A DNA stretch of 16,890 nt from Azoarcus sp. (GTDB lineage Bacteria; Pseudomonadota; Gammaproteobacteria; Burkholderiales; Rhodocyclaceae): positions 1-16,890 of the forward strand of contig JALNWS010000082.1 in the NCBI GenBank assembly GCA_023230755.1, read 5' to 3'. Positions 1-7,511 of this stretch are shown here, one piece after another. The translations under genes and the position numbers were made by a program. The notes under the pieces were generated by a model. The model did not search any database. It was not told the origin of the DNA and was given only the letters and a program-made list of their open reading frames with translations. Position 1 is the stretch's first letter. Each line of letters starts with the position of its first letter.

Positions 1-153
1 CGCGCGCCCGCCACGGCAAGCGACGACCCACTGACCCTGCCGCGCAAGGCGATCTCGCACGGCGACAACCTGCTCGGTTTCCTGTGGCGCTTGCACATCA
101 AGAACACGCCGCGCAAGCCACCAATCCGCCGCCCGGATTTTGCAAACGCATAA
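1..153 (+). CDS. C-terminal fragment of an unrecognised protein (5' end outside window)
   Basis: An open frame enters at base 1 and ends at TAA 151-153, giving the last 50 residues of a protein. The tail is basic and proline-rich, with GDNLLGFLWRLHIKNTPRKP in the middle and IRRPDFANA at the end. I do not recognise the family. The frame is open from the edge, its codon usage suits the neighbourhood, and a hairpin lies three bases after the stop, so a real gene end is likely. It converges on murB with 30 bp between the stops. The function cannot be judged from this part. Confidence 0.5.
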   Translation, partial: RAPATASDDPLTLPRKAISHGDNLLGFLWRLHIKNTPRKPPIRRPDFANA

Positions 154-155
154 GT

Positions 156-179
156 CGGTGTCCGCCCCAGCGGACGCCG
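156..179. terminator. Hairpin between convergent gene ends
   Basis: Ten-base arms (156-165 and 170-179) pair with a single G-U wobble around a CCCA loop. It lies between the TAA of the upstream plus-strand gene and the stop of murB. There is no T run on either side, so this is a stable hairpin in the terminator position rather than a textbook intrinsic terminator. It could serve both directions. Confidence 0.5.
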
Positions 180-183
180 TCGT

Positions 184-1200
184 TCACACGAAAACCGGCT
201 CGGGCTCCAGCATGACCGCAAAGCGCGTCTGCACATCGTCCTGAATGGCCGCGGCGATCTTCACCACGTCGTCCCCTCTGGCGCCGCCGCGATTGACCAG
301 CACCAGCGCCTGGCGCTCGAAGCAGCCAACCGGACCGAGGTCGCGCCCTTTCCACCCGGCCTGTTCGATCAGCCAACCAGCGGCGAGCTTGATCCGGCCG
401 TCGGCCTGCGGGTAGTGCGGCAACATGGGATGGGCTGCGAGCAGGCGGGCACAGCAATCGGCCTCGACCACCGGATTCTTGAAGAAGCTGCCGGCATTGC
501 CGATCACGGCCGGATCGGGCAGCTTGCGCCGGCGGATGGAAATCACCGCATCGGAAACGTCCATTGCCGTCGGCGTATCTATCGCCTTGTCGGCCAGTTC
601 GCGCTCGACATCGGCATAGCGTGTCAGCGGCACCCAGTCACGCGCAAGGCGGAAACGGACCCGCGTCACCAGCCAGCGCCCCGGTTGCTGCTTGAACACG
701 CTGTCGCGATAACCGAAGCGGCAGTCCGCCGCCGCGAATACGCGCTCACTGCCGTCGTCGAGGTCGATCGCATCCAGCGACTCGAAACGGTCGGCCATTT
801 CCAGCCCGTAGGCACCGATGTTCTGGATCGGTGCAGCACCAACCGTGCCGGGAATCAGCGACAGGTTCTCCAGCCCAGGCCAGCCCTGCTCGAGCGTCCA
901 GCGCACGAAATCGTGCCACGGCTCGCCAGCGCCGGCTTCCACGATCCAGTGCGTATCACTTTCCAGCACCAATCGACGGCCACCAATCTCCATTCGCATC
1001 ACCGTGCCGGCAAAGTCGCCACGCAGGATCACATTGCTGCCACCGCCGAGCACAAGTCGGGGCTGTTGCGACCACGCGGGATCAGCCAGCAGTTCGCGTG
1101 CATCTTCGACTGAGCGCACGCGCACCAGACACGCTGCGCGTGCGCTCAGACCAAAGGTATTGAGTGCCGACAGGTCGGCCCCGAGTGTGCGATTCGGCAT
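184..1200 (-). CDS. murB: UDP-N-acetylenolpyruvoylglucosamine reductase MurB
   Basis: A 338-aa protein that reduces UDP-GlcNAc-enolpyruvate to UDP-MurNAc with NADPH and FAD, a committed cytoplasmic step of peptidoglycan synthesis. The FAD-binding part shows GGGSN (52-56) and IPGTVGAAPIQNIGAYG (116-132). YRDSVFK (164-170) holds the conserved Tyr and Arg. NAGSFFKNP (235-243) carries the catalytic Ser238, and LEPE near the C-terminus (331-334) supplies the catalytic Glu. Length and the YRDS motif fit the E. coli-like type I enzyme (about 340 aa). The ATG at 1200 has only a weak ribosome site. The PACE gene ends 25 bp upstream on the same strand, so the two may be co-transcribed. No key residue is missing. 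Confidence 0.97.
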   Translation of the reverse strand: MPNRTLGADLSALNTFGLSARAACLVRVRSVEDARELLADPAWSQQPRLVLGGGSNVILRGDFAGTVMRMEIGGRRLVLESDTHWIVEAGAGEPWHDFVRWTLEQGWPGLENLSLIPGTVGAAPIQNIGAYGLEMADRFESLDAIDLDDGSERVFAAADCRFGYRDSVFKQQPGRWLVTRVRFRLARDWVPLTRYADVERELADKAIDTPTAMDVSDAVISIRRRKLPDPAVIGNAGSFFKNPVVEADCCARLLAAHPMLPHYPQADGRIKLAAGWLIEQAGWKGRDLGPVGCFERQALVLVNRGGARGDDVVKIAAAIQDDVQTRFAVMLEPEPVFV

Positions 1201-1225
1201 TTCAGTGCTCAGGCTTCACGATTGT

Positions 1226-1693
1226 TCATTTATCCAGAGCGGCTGCGGGACGCACACCGCTGATCGGAAACAGGCGGTCGTAGCCGAGATTGAACACGAA
1301 GGCATAAACAGTGTAGGCCAGCGCGACCCCGACATCGGCAAGCAGCGCCGGCCACCATTCCAGGCCTGTCCACAGCATGAGCACCGGCAGGGTGAGCATG
1401 AGCAGTCCGCCCTCGAACAGCACCGCATGCAGGCAACGCTGGGCAAAGGGCCGGCGATCCGCGGTGCGCCCGGTCAGGCGCCCGTCGATCCAGTCGTATG
1501 CGGTATTGAATCCGCCATTCCACAGCGCCGCCACCAGCGCGAGCACGGCCAGCAAGCCGGCCGAGTCGATCAGCGCCACACCGCTTGCCCACGCAAAGGG
1601 TGGCGTAATCAGCAGCAAACCTCCGAGCTCGAAGAGCAGGATCTGCCGCAGCCGATCGCGGAACGAGCGCATTTTTGGAGGAGACACCGACAC
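1226..1693 (-). CDS. PACE-family multidrug/biguanide efflux transporter (tandem BTP domains)
   Basis: A 155-aa inner-membrane protein of four hydrophobic helices arranged as two related halves (bacterial transmembrane pair). Each half opens with a basic stretch followed by LLFELGG or VLFEGG, and each ends with WNGGFNTAYDW or FNLGYDRLF. This is the layout of AceI-type Proteobacterial Antimicrobial Compound Efflux pumps, which export chlorhexidine, acriflavine and short-chain diamines. Two starts are possible: GTG at 1693, preceded by AAAGG at good spacing, and ATG at 1672. From the ATG the first Glu is residue 15, exactly the position of the essential Glu15 of AceI, so the shorter 148-aa form may be the true product. 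It lies between trpS and murB on the same strand. The substrate is unknown. Confidence 0.88.
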   Translation of the reverse strand: MSVSPPKMRSFRDRLRQILLFELGGLLLITPPFAWASGVALIDSAGLLAVLALVAALWNGGFNTAYDWIDGRLTGRTADRRPFAQRCLHAVLFEGGLLMLTLPVLMLWTGLEWWPALLADVGVALAYTVYAFVFNLGYDRLFPISGVRPAAALDK

Positions 1694-1842
1694 GCCGAGG
1701 CCTTTATGGAAGAGGCATGGAAGATAGGCCGCTCGCAGACGGATTGCAAACCCGCCCGAACCACTCGCCCGTGCGGTGGCGGCAGGGTGATGTCAGCCCC
1801 GTCCTGCTCAACCCTGCCTTCAGGGTGCGCAGGCGCGGCCAA

Positions 1843-3123
1843 TCACTCCGCTGCGAAAGCGGCCAGTGCCTGTTCGAGTTCTTCGGCAGAAACGCCCTCG
1901 CCGAGCGCTGCGACTCCGCTCGCATCACCGCCCTGCTTGAGGCCGGCAATGCACTGCCCCGCATCCCTGGGCGACTCGAAGGCGCGGCTCTGCAGCAGCA
2001 GCCGGCCGTCGGCACTCATCAGCTTGAAATAGAACTTTCCATCTGCCTCTCGGTACTGCTTGAACTGGGGCAGCGCCTGCGCTTTCGGACGCGCGGTGGT
2101 GGCCGCACTGCTGACCACATCGAGCCGGCGCAAGCCGACCGCATGGCGAATCTCGGCAAGAAACGGCGTGGCGATGGCGCGGGCCTTGGCCGCCCCCTCA
2201 TGCAGTTTCTCCTCGATCAGCGCAGGTTGGGCAATGAGGGTTTCGTAGCGCTCGCGCATCGGCGCCACCGCCGCTTCGATACGCTCGAACAGCGCCTGCT
2301 TGGCCTCACCCCAGGCAATGCCTGCAGCGAACGCGTCGCGCATGGCGACGGCCTCTGCGGGCGTGGAAAAAGCCTGATAGAGCTGGAACAGTGCCGAACC
2401 TTCGGTTTCCTTCGCTTCGCCCGGCGCACGCGAATCGGTCACGATCGAGGCGATTGCCTTCTTCATCACCGCAGACGGTGCGAACAGCGGAATGGTGTTG
2501 TCGTAGCTTTTGCTCATCTTGCGCCCGTCGAGTCCGGGCAGCGTGGCCACCGACTCGTCGATGGCGGCCTCGGGCAACGTGAAGTGCTCGCCATACTGGT
2601 GATTGAAGCGGGCGGCGATGTCGCGCGCCATCTCGATGTGCTGGATCTGGTCACGGCCCACCGGCACCGAATGGGCCTTGAACATCAGGATGTCCGCAGC
2701 CATCAGCACCGGATACATGAACAGGCCCATATTGACGCCTGCGTCCGGGTCCTCGCCTTCGGCCAGGTTCTTGTCGACCGCGGCCTTGTAGGCATGCGCC
2801 CGGTTGAGCAGGCCCTTGCCCGCATTGCAGGTCAGCAGCCAGGTCAGTTCGGGAATTTCCGGGATGTCCGACTGGCGGTAGAACCACACACGTTCAGTAT
2901 CGAGCCCCGCAGCAAGCCAGGTGGCTGCGATCTCGAGCGTGGACCGCTGCACGCGCTCGGGATCGGAGGTCTTGATCAGCGAATGATAGTCGGCCAGAAA
3001 ATAGAAGCTCTCGGAGCCGGGCTGGCGGCTGGCCTCGATCGCCGGACGAATCGCGCCCGCGTAGTTGCCCAGATGTGGCGTTCCGGAAGTGGTGATTCCG
3101 GTTAGGATCCGTTTTACGGCCAT
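1843..3123 (-). CDS. trpS: Tryptophanyl-tRNA synthetase with C-terminal DUF1508-like extension
   Basis: A cytoplasmic class I aminoacyl-tRNA synthetase charging tRNA-Trp. From ATG 3123 it has 426 residues. The HIGH-type motif is TPHLGN (15-20), the KMSKS loop is KMSKS (202-206), and LTCNAGKGLLNRAH (97-110) and FMYPVLMAADIL (135-146) are typical TrpS stretches. Bacterial TrpS is normally about 330-340 aa. Here a further 90 or so residues include GKFYFKLMSADGRLLLQSRAF (362-382) and DAGQCIAGLK (387-396), which resemble a DUF1508/YegP repeat unit. I recall a similar tail on other betaproteobacterial TrpS proteins. An in-frame start at 3210 would add 29 unrelated residues; I rejected it because the family begins just before the RILTG strand. 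The ribosome site at 3123 is weak. Confidence 0.95.
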   Translation of the reverse strand: MAVKRILTGITTSGTPHLGNYAGAIRPAIEASRQPGSESFYFLADYHSLIKTSDPERVQRSTLEIAATWLAAGLDTERVWFYRQSDIPEIPELTWLLTCNAGKGLLNRAHAYKAAVDKNLAEGEDPDAGVNMGLFMYPVLMAADILMFKAHSVPVGRDQIQHIEMARDIAARFNHQYGEHFTLPEAAIDESVATLPGLDGRKMSKSYDNTIPLFAPSAVMKKAIASIVTDSRAPGEAKETEGSALFQLYQAFSTPAEAVAMRDAFAAGIAWGEAKQALFERIEAAVAPMRERYETLIAQPALIEEKLHEGAAKARAIATPFLAEIRHAVGLRRLDVVSSAATTARPKAQALPQFKQYREADGKFYFKLMSADGRLLLQSRAFESPRDAGQCIAGLKQGGDASGVAALGEGVSAEELEQALAAFAAE

Positions 3124-3225
3124 GATGCTGTCCGGCAAGTCAAAGGCGGGGAGTTTAGCGCCTTGATCGCCCGGACGGGAGACGGTATTCACATCAGTCG
3201 TAGTGTCCATGACCTGGACGCACGC

Positions 3226-3585
3226 CTATTTGTCGGGATCGGCCGCCGGCTCGCCTTTGATGCCCCGCACCAATGCCTTGGTCCCGTCACGTGCGGCATG
3301 GCCTGCCTCGCGCGCGCCCTTGCCGACGGTGCTGACCGCATCTTTCGCTGCGGCGCCCACGCCCCGACCAAGCTCGACGGCGCCGTGACCTATTTCGCGC
3401 CCGACTTCGCTTGCATCCTGCCCCACCTCACGCAAGGTCGATCCAACGGCATGCCCCACCTCTTCACTGGTGCTGGCCGCAGCGGACGCCGCAAACACGC
3501 ATCCAGCGCTCAGCGTCATGACAACGCCCGCTACTGTGCGCATCGAGCGCATCCACACCTTCGTGTCATTGCAATGCTTCATCAT
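3226..3585 (-). CDS. Small exported LEA-like repeat protein
   Basis: A 119-aa protein of unknown function. The N-terminus is a likely Sec signal: basic residues, then VAGVVMTLSAGCVFAASAAAS, with cleavage probable at the Ala cluster. The mature part is a low-complexity amphipathic helix of short repeats rich in Gly, Ala, Glu and Arg (VGREIGH, LGRGVGAA, AREAGHAAR), resembling LEA-type or apolipoprotein-like periplasmic proteins. The start is set by GGTGGAG seven bases upstream of ATG 3585; an earlier GTG at 3591 lies too close to that site. It reads toward trpS with 102 bp between them. The compatible-solute operon begins across the intergenic region, so a stress role is tempting but is only inference. 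Confidence 0.7.
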   Translation of the reverse strand: MMKHCNDTKVWMRSMRTVAGVVMTLSAGCVFAASAAASTSEEVGHAVGSTLREVGQDASEVGREIGHGAVELGRGVGAAAKDAVSTVGKGAREAGHAARDGTKALVRGIKGEPAADPDK

Positions 3586-3757
3586 ATTCACGCTCCACCT
3601 TCATATATTCGGGCTATGCTTGCTCAAAGGAGAGTTCTCCACCGCCCAGGCCCGAACAGACGCGAAAATTCATGATCAGACAGGCTTTGATCAAGGCTAA
3701 CGCAATGCAAGCATGTTGACCGTAATCAGGCGTAAGCGCGCACCACGGCACGAGGCC

Positions 3758-3771
3758 TTGATTTGGGTCAA
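3758..3771 (+). promoter_or_regulatory. FNR/ANR-like box
   Basis: TTGAT TTGG GTCAA matches the FNR-family consensus TTGAT-N4-ATCAA with one mismatch. It overlaps the proposed -35 element of the promoter for the transporter-ggpPS-mscS operon, with its centre about 33 bp before the predicted start. That placement would suit repression or an unusual activation geometry. A chance match is possible. Confidence 0.4.
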
Positions 3772-3791
3772 GTCGCATTGTGCAGTACAAT
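3763..3791 (+). promoter_or_regulatory. Candidate sigma70 promoter of the ycaD-like/ggpPS/mscS operon
   Basis: TTGGGT (3763-3768) and TACAAT (3786-3791) are separated by 17 bp. The -10 matches the consensus at five of six bases; the -35 keeps only the TTG well. Transcription would begin near 3798, leaving about 70 nt before the transporter ATG. AT-rich DNA follows at once. Confidence 0.45.
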
Positions 3792-3869
3792 ATTTGTTCA
3801 AATTATATTTGCGCAGTCGCGCTCCTCTCCGCTTCGAAGCATGGACAGGCATCGCGACTGCCTGCCGCG

Positions 3870-5138
3870 ATGCTCCCACACCTGTTACCGATTGGCTCAC
3901 TGCTTGCCGGTACCGCGCTGCTGTTGCTCGGCACCGGCCTTCTCAATACCGTCATTGCACTGCGTGGCAGCCTGGAGGGCTTTACGGATGCCACCCTGGG
4001 CCTGATTGGCTCGGCCTACTTCGTCGGCTTTTTTGCCGGCACCTTCGCCGCGCCGCCAGTCATCCGTCAGCTGGGCCATATCCGTGCCTTTGCCTTCTTC
4101 TCTGCGGCCACCGCCGTGTGCGTACTGCTGCATGCGCTGCTGGTATCCGCACCGGTGTGGATGCTGCTGCGCGTTATCACCGCCATCACGCTGGTCGGCC
4201 TGTACATGGTGATCGAAAGCTGGCTCAACAGCCAGTCGCCGGCGGAACGACGCGGGCAGATTTTTTCCGTCTACATGGCGGTCAACCTCGGCGCGCTCGC
4301 TGCGGCGCAACAACTGCTGCGCCTAGGCTCCCCCGCCGAGTTCGGGCTGTTCGCCATCGCGTCGATATTCGTCGTGCTCTCGTTGATGCCGGTCACCGCC
4401 ACCCGTCTGTCGCCGCCGACCCTGAACCGGTCGCCGCGACTCGGCCTCGGCCGGCTGTGGAAGGCCGCGCCGGTCGCCTTTGCCGGCGCAGTGCAGTCGG
4501 GACTGGCCATGGGTGCATTCTGGGGCATGAGCGCGGTGTACGGCGGCCGTATCGGGCTCGATGCGTCCGGCGTTGCCCTGCTGATCACCGTATCCATTCT
4601 CGGCGGTGCGCTGCTCCAGTGGCCAATCGGCCACTTCTCGGACCGCGGCGACCGCCGCATTGCGCTTGCCCTCGTTGCGGCCGCGGCCACTACCGCCGCC
4701 GTAGTCTGGGCCGCACTGGGACAGTTTGGCGAAATGGTGCTGATTGGCGGCTTCCTGTTCGGTGCGGCCTCTTTCTCGATTTACCCGATCGTGGTTGCCC
4801 ACCTCATCGATCACCTCTCGCACGACGACATCCTCTCGGGCAATGCCGCCTTGCTCCTGCTGCACGGGGCCGGCGCGGCAACCGGCCCCACGCTGGCCGG
4901 CGTATTGATGGGCTGGATCGGACCTGTGGCCCTTCCACTGCACTTCGCCCTGATGCTCGCCCCGCTCGCGCTGTTCGCCTGGTGGCACGCGCGTCACGGC
5001 AAGGACATCATCGTGGAAGAGGCGGCGCACTTCATGCCAATGATGCGCACCTCGCCTACCGTCCTGGAAATGATGACCCCGGCCGACGCACCGGAAGCGG
5101 TTGCGCCGGTCACAAACGAAACCTCACAATCTGCATAA
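3870..5138 (+). CDS. YcaD-like MFS transporter, probable glucosylglycerol-associated permease
   Basis: A 422-aa integral membrane protein of about 12 helices. The first half has LGLIGSAYFVGFFAGT and YMVIESWLNSQSPAERRGQIFS, which matches the VVESALM...RGRLLAAYM region of E. coli YcaD. The second half has ALLQWPIGHFSDRGDRRIAL, like the GQWPIGRLADKFGR loop of YcaD, and FGAASFSIYPIVVAHLIDH. The tail is a soluble stretch of about 45 residues. The only ATG near the family start is at 3870; its ribosome site is weak, and the in-frame GTG at 3780 would overlap the promoter. ggpPS follows 55 bp downstream. A ycaD gene is reported beside ggpS in Stenotrophomonas rhizophila (from memory), so export or re-uptake of glucosylglycerol is the likely job. 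The direction of transport is not visible in the sequence. Confidence 0.85.
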   Translation: MLPHLLPIGSLLAGTALLLLGTGLLNTVIALRGSLEGFTDATLGLIGSAYFVGFFAGTFAAPPVIRQLGHIRAFAFFSAATAVCVLLHALLVSAPVWMLLRVITAITLVGLYMVIESWLNSQSPAERRGQIFSVYMAVNLGALAAAQQLLRLGSPAEFGLFAIASIFVVLSLMPVTATRLSPPTLNRSPRLGLGRLWKAAPVAFAGAVQSGLAMGAFWGMSAVYGGRIGLDASGVALLITVSILGGALLQWPIGHFSDRGDRRIALALVAAAATTAAVVWAALGQFGEMVLIGGFLFGAASFSIYPIVVAHLIDHLSHDDILSGNAALLLLHGAGAATGPTLAGVLMGWIGPVALPLHFALMLAPLALFAWWHARHGKDIIVEEAAHFMPMMRTSPTVLEMMTPADAPEAVAPVTNETSQSA

Positions 5139-5179
5139 ATCAGACCAACAAGTCGGCACCCGTGTCGGCGTTCACCCAA

Positions 5180-5185
5180 AAGGAG
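5180..5185 (+). promoter_or_regulatory. Ribosome binding site of ggpPS
   Basis: AAGGAG lies eight bases before ATG 5194. It fixes that start and excludes the longer frame opening at 5101, which would run back into the end of the transporter gene. Confidence 0.85.
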
Positions 5186-5193
5186 AACCGCAC

Positions 5194-7482
5194 ATGCTGC
5201 TCGCAACCGATCTCGATGGCACTTTTCTCGCAGGCCATCCCGAGAACCGTCAGCGCCTGTACCAACTGATAGCGGCCCACCCGGAGATCAAGCTCGCCTT
5301 TGTCACCGGACGCGGCCTGGAAGTCGTCCTCCCCATCCTGTCCGACCCCACCATCCCGGTGCCGGACTACATCATCTGCGACGTCGGCGGCACCATCGTC
5401 GATGGCCACACCCGCCAGCCGGTGCAGCCGCTGCAATCCGACATCGATTCGCGCTGGCCGGGCGAACGCGCGGTTGCCGAAGCCATGGCGCACTTCGACG
5501 GGCTCGAGCGCCAGGAAGTCCCGCAACAACGGCGCTGCTCATACTTCTGTGACAGCAAGGCGATTACAACCGACATCCAGCGCATCGCCGCCCAACTCGG
5601 CTGCCAGGTGCTGTATTCGGCCGATCGCTACCTCGACATCCTGCCGCGGGGCGTCAACAAGGGCAGCACGCTGCTGTCGCTTGTGCAACACCTCGGCATC
5701 GACCGCGACGACGTCCTCGTCGCCGGTGACACCCTGAACGACCTGTCGATGTATGAGGCGGGCTTCATCGGCGTGTGCGTCGGGGAGTCCGAACCAGCCC
5801 TGCTTGATGCCACGCGCGACCGCGCCCGGGTGATGCACGCCAACCACACCGGCTGTGGCGGCATCCTCGAAGCCATGGCCCATTTCGGCTTCCTCGGCGC
5901 AGGCGGCATCGATGCCGAAGTGCAGGCGATGGACGCCCCCGGCAAGGCCGATCTGGTCATGGTCTATCACCGCCTGCCCTACGAGGAAGTGTTCGAGAAC
6001 GGCAAGGCCATCCGCCGCCGCCCGACCTCGCCCAACGGCATCATCCCGACCCTGCTGTCCTTCTTCAATGGACGCAAGGGCTCGTGGGTGGCGTGGTCGG
6101 TTCATGACCGCAAGAAAGGCATCCCTTTCGAGACCCATACCGAAGTCGACCGCGAACGCTATCCAGACCTGCTCGCGGCGCGTGTGGCGCTGACCAAGGA
6201 CGAAGTCGATACTTTCTACAAGCGCTTCTCCAAGGAAGCCTTCTGGCCGACGCTGCATACCTTCTGGGAACGCGCCATCTTCCGCGAGGAAGACTGGATC
6301 GTGTTCATGAAGGTCAACCGCCTGTTCGCCGAGCGCACGGCGGCCGAAGCAGCCGAGGGCGCTGTGGTCTGGATTCACGACTACAACCTGTGGATGGTGC
6401 CAGCCTACCTGCGCGAGCTGCGCCCCGACCTGCGGATCGCCTTCTTCCATCACACCTATTTCCCTTCGGCCGACGTCTTCAACGTATTGCCGTGGCGCAG
6501 GGAAATCATCGGCAGCCTGCTGCAGTGCGACTACATCGGCTTCCACATCCCTCGTCAGGTCGAGAACTTCGTCGACGTGGCACGTGGCGTAGCGCCGCTC
6601 AAGGTGCTCGAGATGAAGGCCTGCGCGCCGCGTTACCTGACCTATGGCTGCGCGGTCGGGCTCGATGAAGTCACCACCCAGATCGAAGTGCATGGCCGGC
6701 GCATCGGCCTTGGCGCCCACCCGGTGGGGCTCGACCTCGGCCGTGTGAAGGCCGCACTCGACGCACCCGGTGCCGCTGCGAGCATGGCGGCCCTGCGTCG
6801 TGACCTTGCCGGCACCCGCGTGATCCTGTCGGTGGAGCGGCTCGACTACACCAAGGGCACACTGGAAAAGCTGGTGGCGTTTGAACGCCTGCTCGAAGAG
6901 CATCCCGAACTCCATGACAAGGTCTCGCTGCTCGCGGTATGCGTACCGGCAGCCAAGGAGATGACGGTTTACGACGAACTGCAGACGCGCATCGAACAGG
7001 CCGTGGGCAAAGTCAATGGCCGCTTCGCGCGCGTTGGCTGGACGCCGGTGCAGTTCTTCTTCCGCCCGCTGCCGTTTGAAGAGGTGGTGAGCTGGTACGC
7101 GATGGCCGACGTCATGTGGATCACGCCCCTGCGCGACGGCCTCAACCTCGTCGCCAAGGAGTATGTCGCAGCCCAGGGGATGACCGGGGGTCACGGCGTC
7201 CTGGTGCTGTCGGAGTTCGCGGGCGCGGCGGCCGAACTGCACGGCGCAGTGCTGACCAATCCGCATGACATCCACGACCTCATCGGCAAGCTCTACTTTG
7301 GCATCGCAATGAACCGCGCCGAAGCAGAATCACGGCTGCGCGAGCTCTTTGATATCGTCCAGCACAATGACATCCAGCGCTGGGGGCAGGACTTCCTCGA
7401 CGCCGTTGTCGCACAGCAGACGACTCAACCACTCGACACGGACTCCGTCCTGGCCGACGATTCAGAACCGGCCACCGCCTGA
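5194..7482 (+). CDS. ggpPS: Bifunctional glucosylglycerol-phosphate phosphatase/synthase (GgpPS)
   Basis: A 762-aa fusion expected to make the compatible solute glucosylglycerol in the cytoplasm from ADP-glucose and glycerol 3-phosphate. Residues 1-240 are a HAD phosphatase of the sucrose-phosphatase type: DLDGT (6-10) holds the nucleophile and acid/base Asp, then TGRG (38-41), Lys156, and GDTLND (178-183). Residues 253-740 are a GT20 synthase: YHRLPYEEVFENGK (258-271), SPNGIIPTL (279-287), WIHDYNLW (393-400), FFHHTYFPSADVFNVLPW (417-434), ERLDYTKG (548-555) with the phosphate-binding Arg549 and Lys554, and PLRDGLNLVAKEY (645-657). The YHR.PY.EV.ENGK, HDYNLW and HHT.FPS.D.FN.LPW wording is that of cyanobacterial GgpS; OtsA has a different N-terminal glycine loop and HDYHL. 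Domain order (phosphatase first) agrees with the GgpPS fusion described in Pseudomonas and Stenotrophomonas. Trehalose-6-phosphate activity is the main alternative. Confidence 0.87.
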   Translation: MLLATDLDGTFLAGHPENRQRLYQLIAAHPEIKLAFVTGRGLEVVLPILSDPTIPVPDYIICDVGGTIVDGHTRQPVQPLQSDIDSRWPGERAVAEAMAHFDGLERQEVPQQRRCSYFCDSKAITTDIQRIAAQLGCQVLYSADRYLDILPRGVNKGSTLLSLVQHLGIDRDDVLVAGDTLNDLSMYEAGFIGVCVGESEPALLDATRDRARVMHANHTGCGGILEAMAHFGFLGAGGIDAEVQAMDAPGKADLVMVYHRLPYEEVFENGKAIRRRPTSPNGIIPTLLSFFNGRKGSWVAWSVHDRKKGIPFETHTEVDRERYPDLLAARVALTKDEVDTFYKRFSKEAFWPTLHTFWERAIFREEDWIVFMKVNRLFAERTAAEAAEGAVVWIHDYNLWMVPAYLRELRPDLRIAFFHHTYFPSADVFNVLPWRREIIGSLLQCDYIGFHIPRQVENFVDVARGVAPLKVLEMKACAPRYLTYGCAVGLDEVTTQIEVHGRRIGLGAHPVGLDLGRVKAALDAPGAAASMAALRRDLAGTRVILSVERLDYTKGTLEKLVAFERLLEEHPELHDKVSLLAVCVPAAKEMTVYDELQTRIEQAVGKVNGRFARVGWTPVQFFFRPLPFEEVVSWYAMADVMWITPLRDGLNLVAKEYVAAQGMTGGHGVLVLSEFAGAAAELHGAVLTNPHDIHDLIGKLYFGIAMNRAEAESRLRELFDIVQHNDIQRWGQDFLDAVVAQQTTQPLDTDSVLADDSEPATA

Positions 7483-7511
7483 TCACAGGCCAGCCCTTTA
7501 CAGGAGACCTC

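Larger units (their letters stand above)
3586..3869. other. Divergent intergenic region
   Basis: This is the longest non-coding stretch in the window, about 284 bp between divergent starts. It is richer in A and T than its surroundings at 3780-3812. It holds an FNR-like palindrome and a promoter candidate (listed separately), a second short palindrome CTTTGATCAAGG at 3685-3696, and no convincing protein. The minus-strand frame at 3697-3900 has ordinary composition and no family resemblance. Confidence 0.6.

Noticed and set aside
1811..1826. Hairpin ACCCTG-CCTT-CAGGGT after trpS as a terminator
   Set aside because: Only six pairs and no T run; too weak to list as a feature.
818..2032. Plus-strand frame of 404 codons across murB, the PACE gene and the trpS end
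   Set aside because: Runs antisense through three supported genes; composition is Ser/Pro/Arg-rich noise.
1675..3105. Plus-strand open frame of 476 codons opposite trpS
   Set aside because: Antisense shadow of a certain gene in GC-rich DNA; His/Arg-rich translation with no family pattern.
3124..3210. N-terminal extension of TrpS to an ATG at 3210
   Set aside because: The 29 added residues lie outside the family's normal start, and the upstream ATG has no properly spaced ribosome site.
3697..3900. Minus-strand 67-codon frame in the 3586-3869 gap
   Set aside because: No ribosome site or family resemblance, and it overlaps the operon promoter and the start of the MFS gene.
5539..7275. Minus-strand open frame of 578 codons opposite ggpPS
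   Set aside because: Shadow of the GgpPS reading frame; the translation is rich in His, Gln, Arg and Val without any motif.
5194..7482. Call as trehalose-6-phosphate synthase/phosphatase
   Set aside because: Motif wording and domain order fit GgpPS better; kept as the main alternative.
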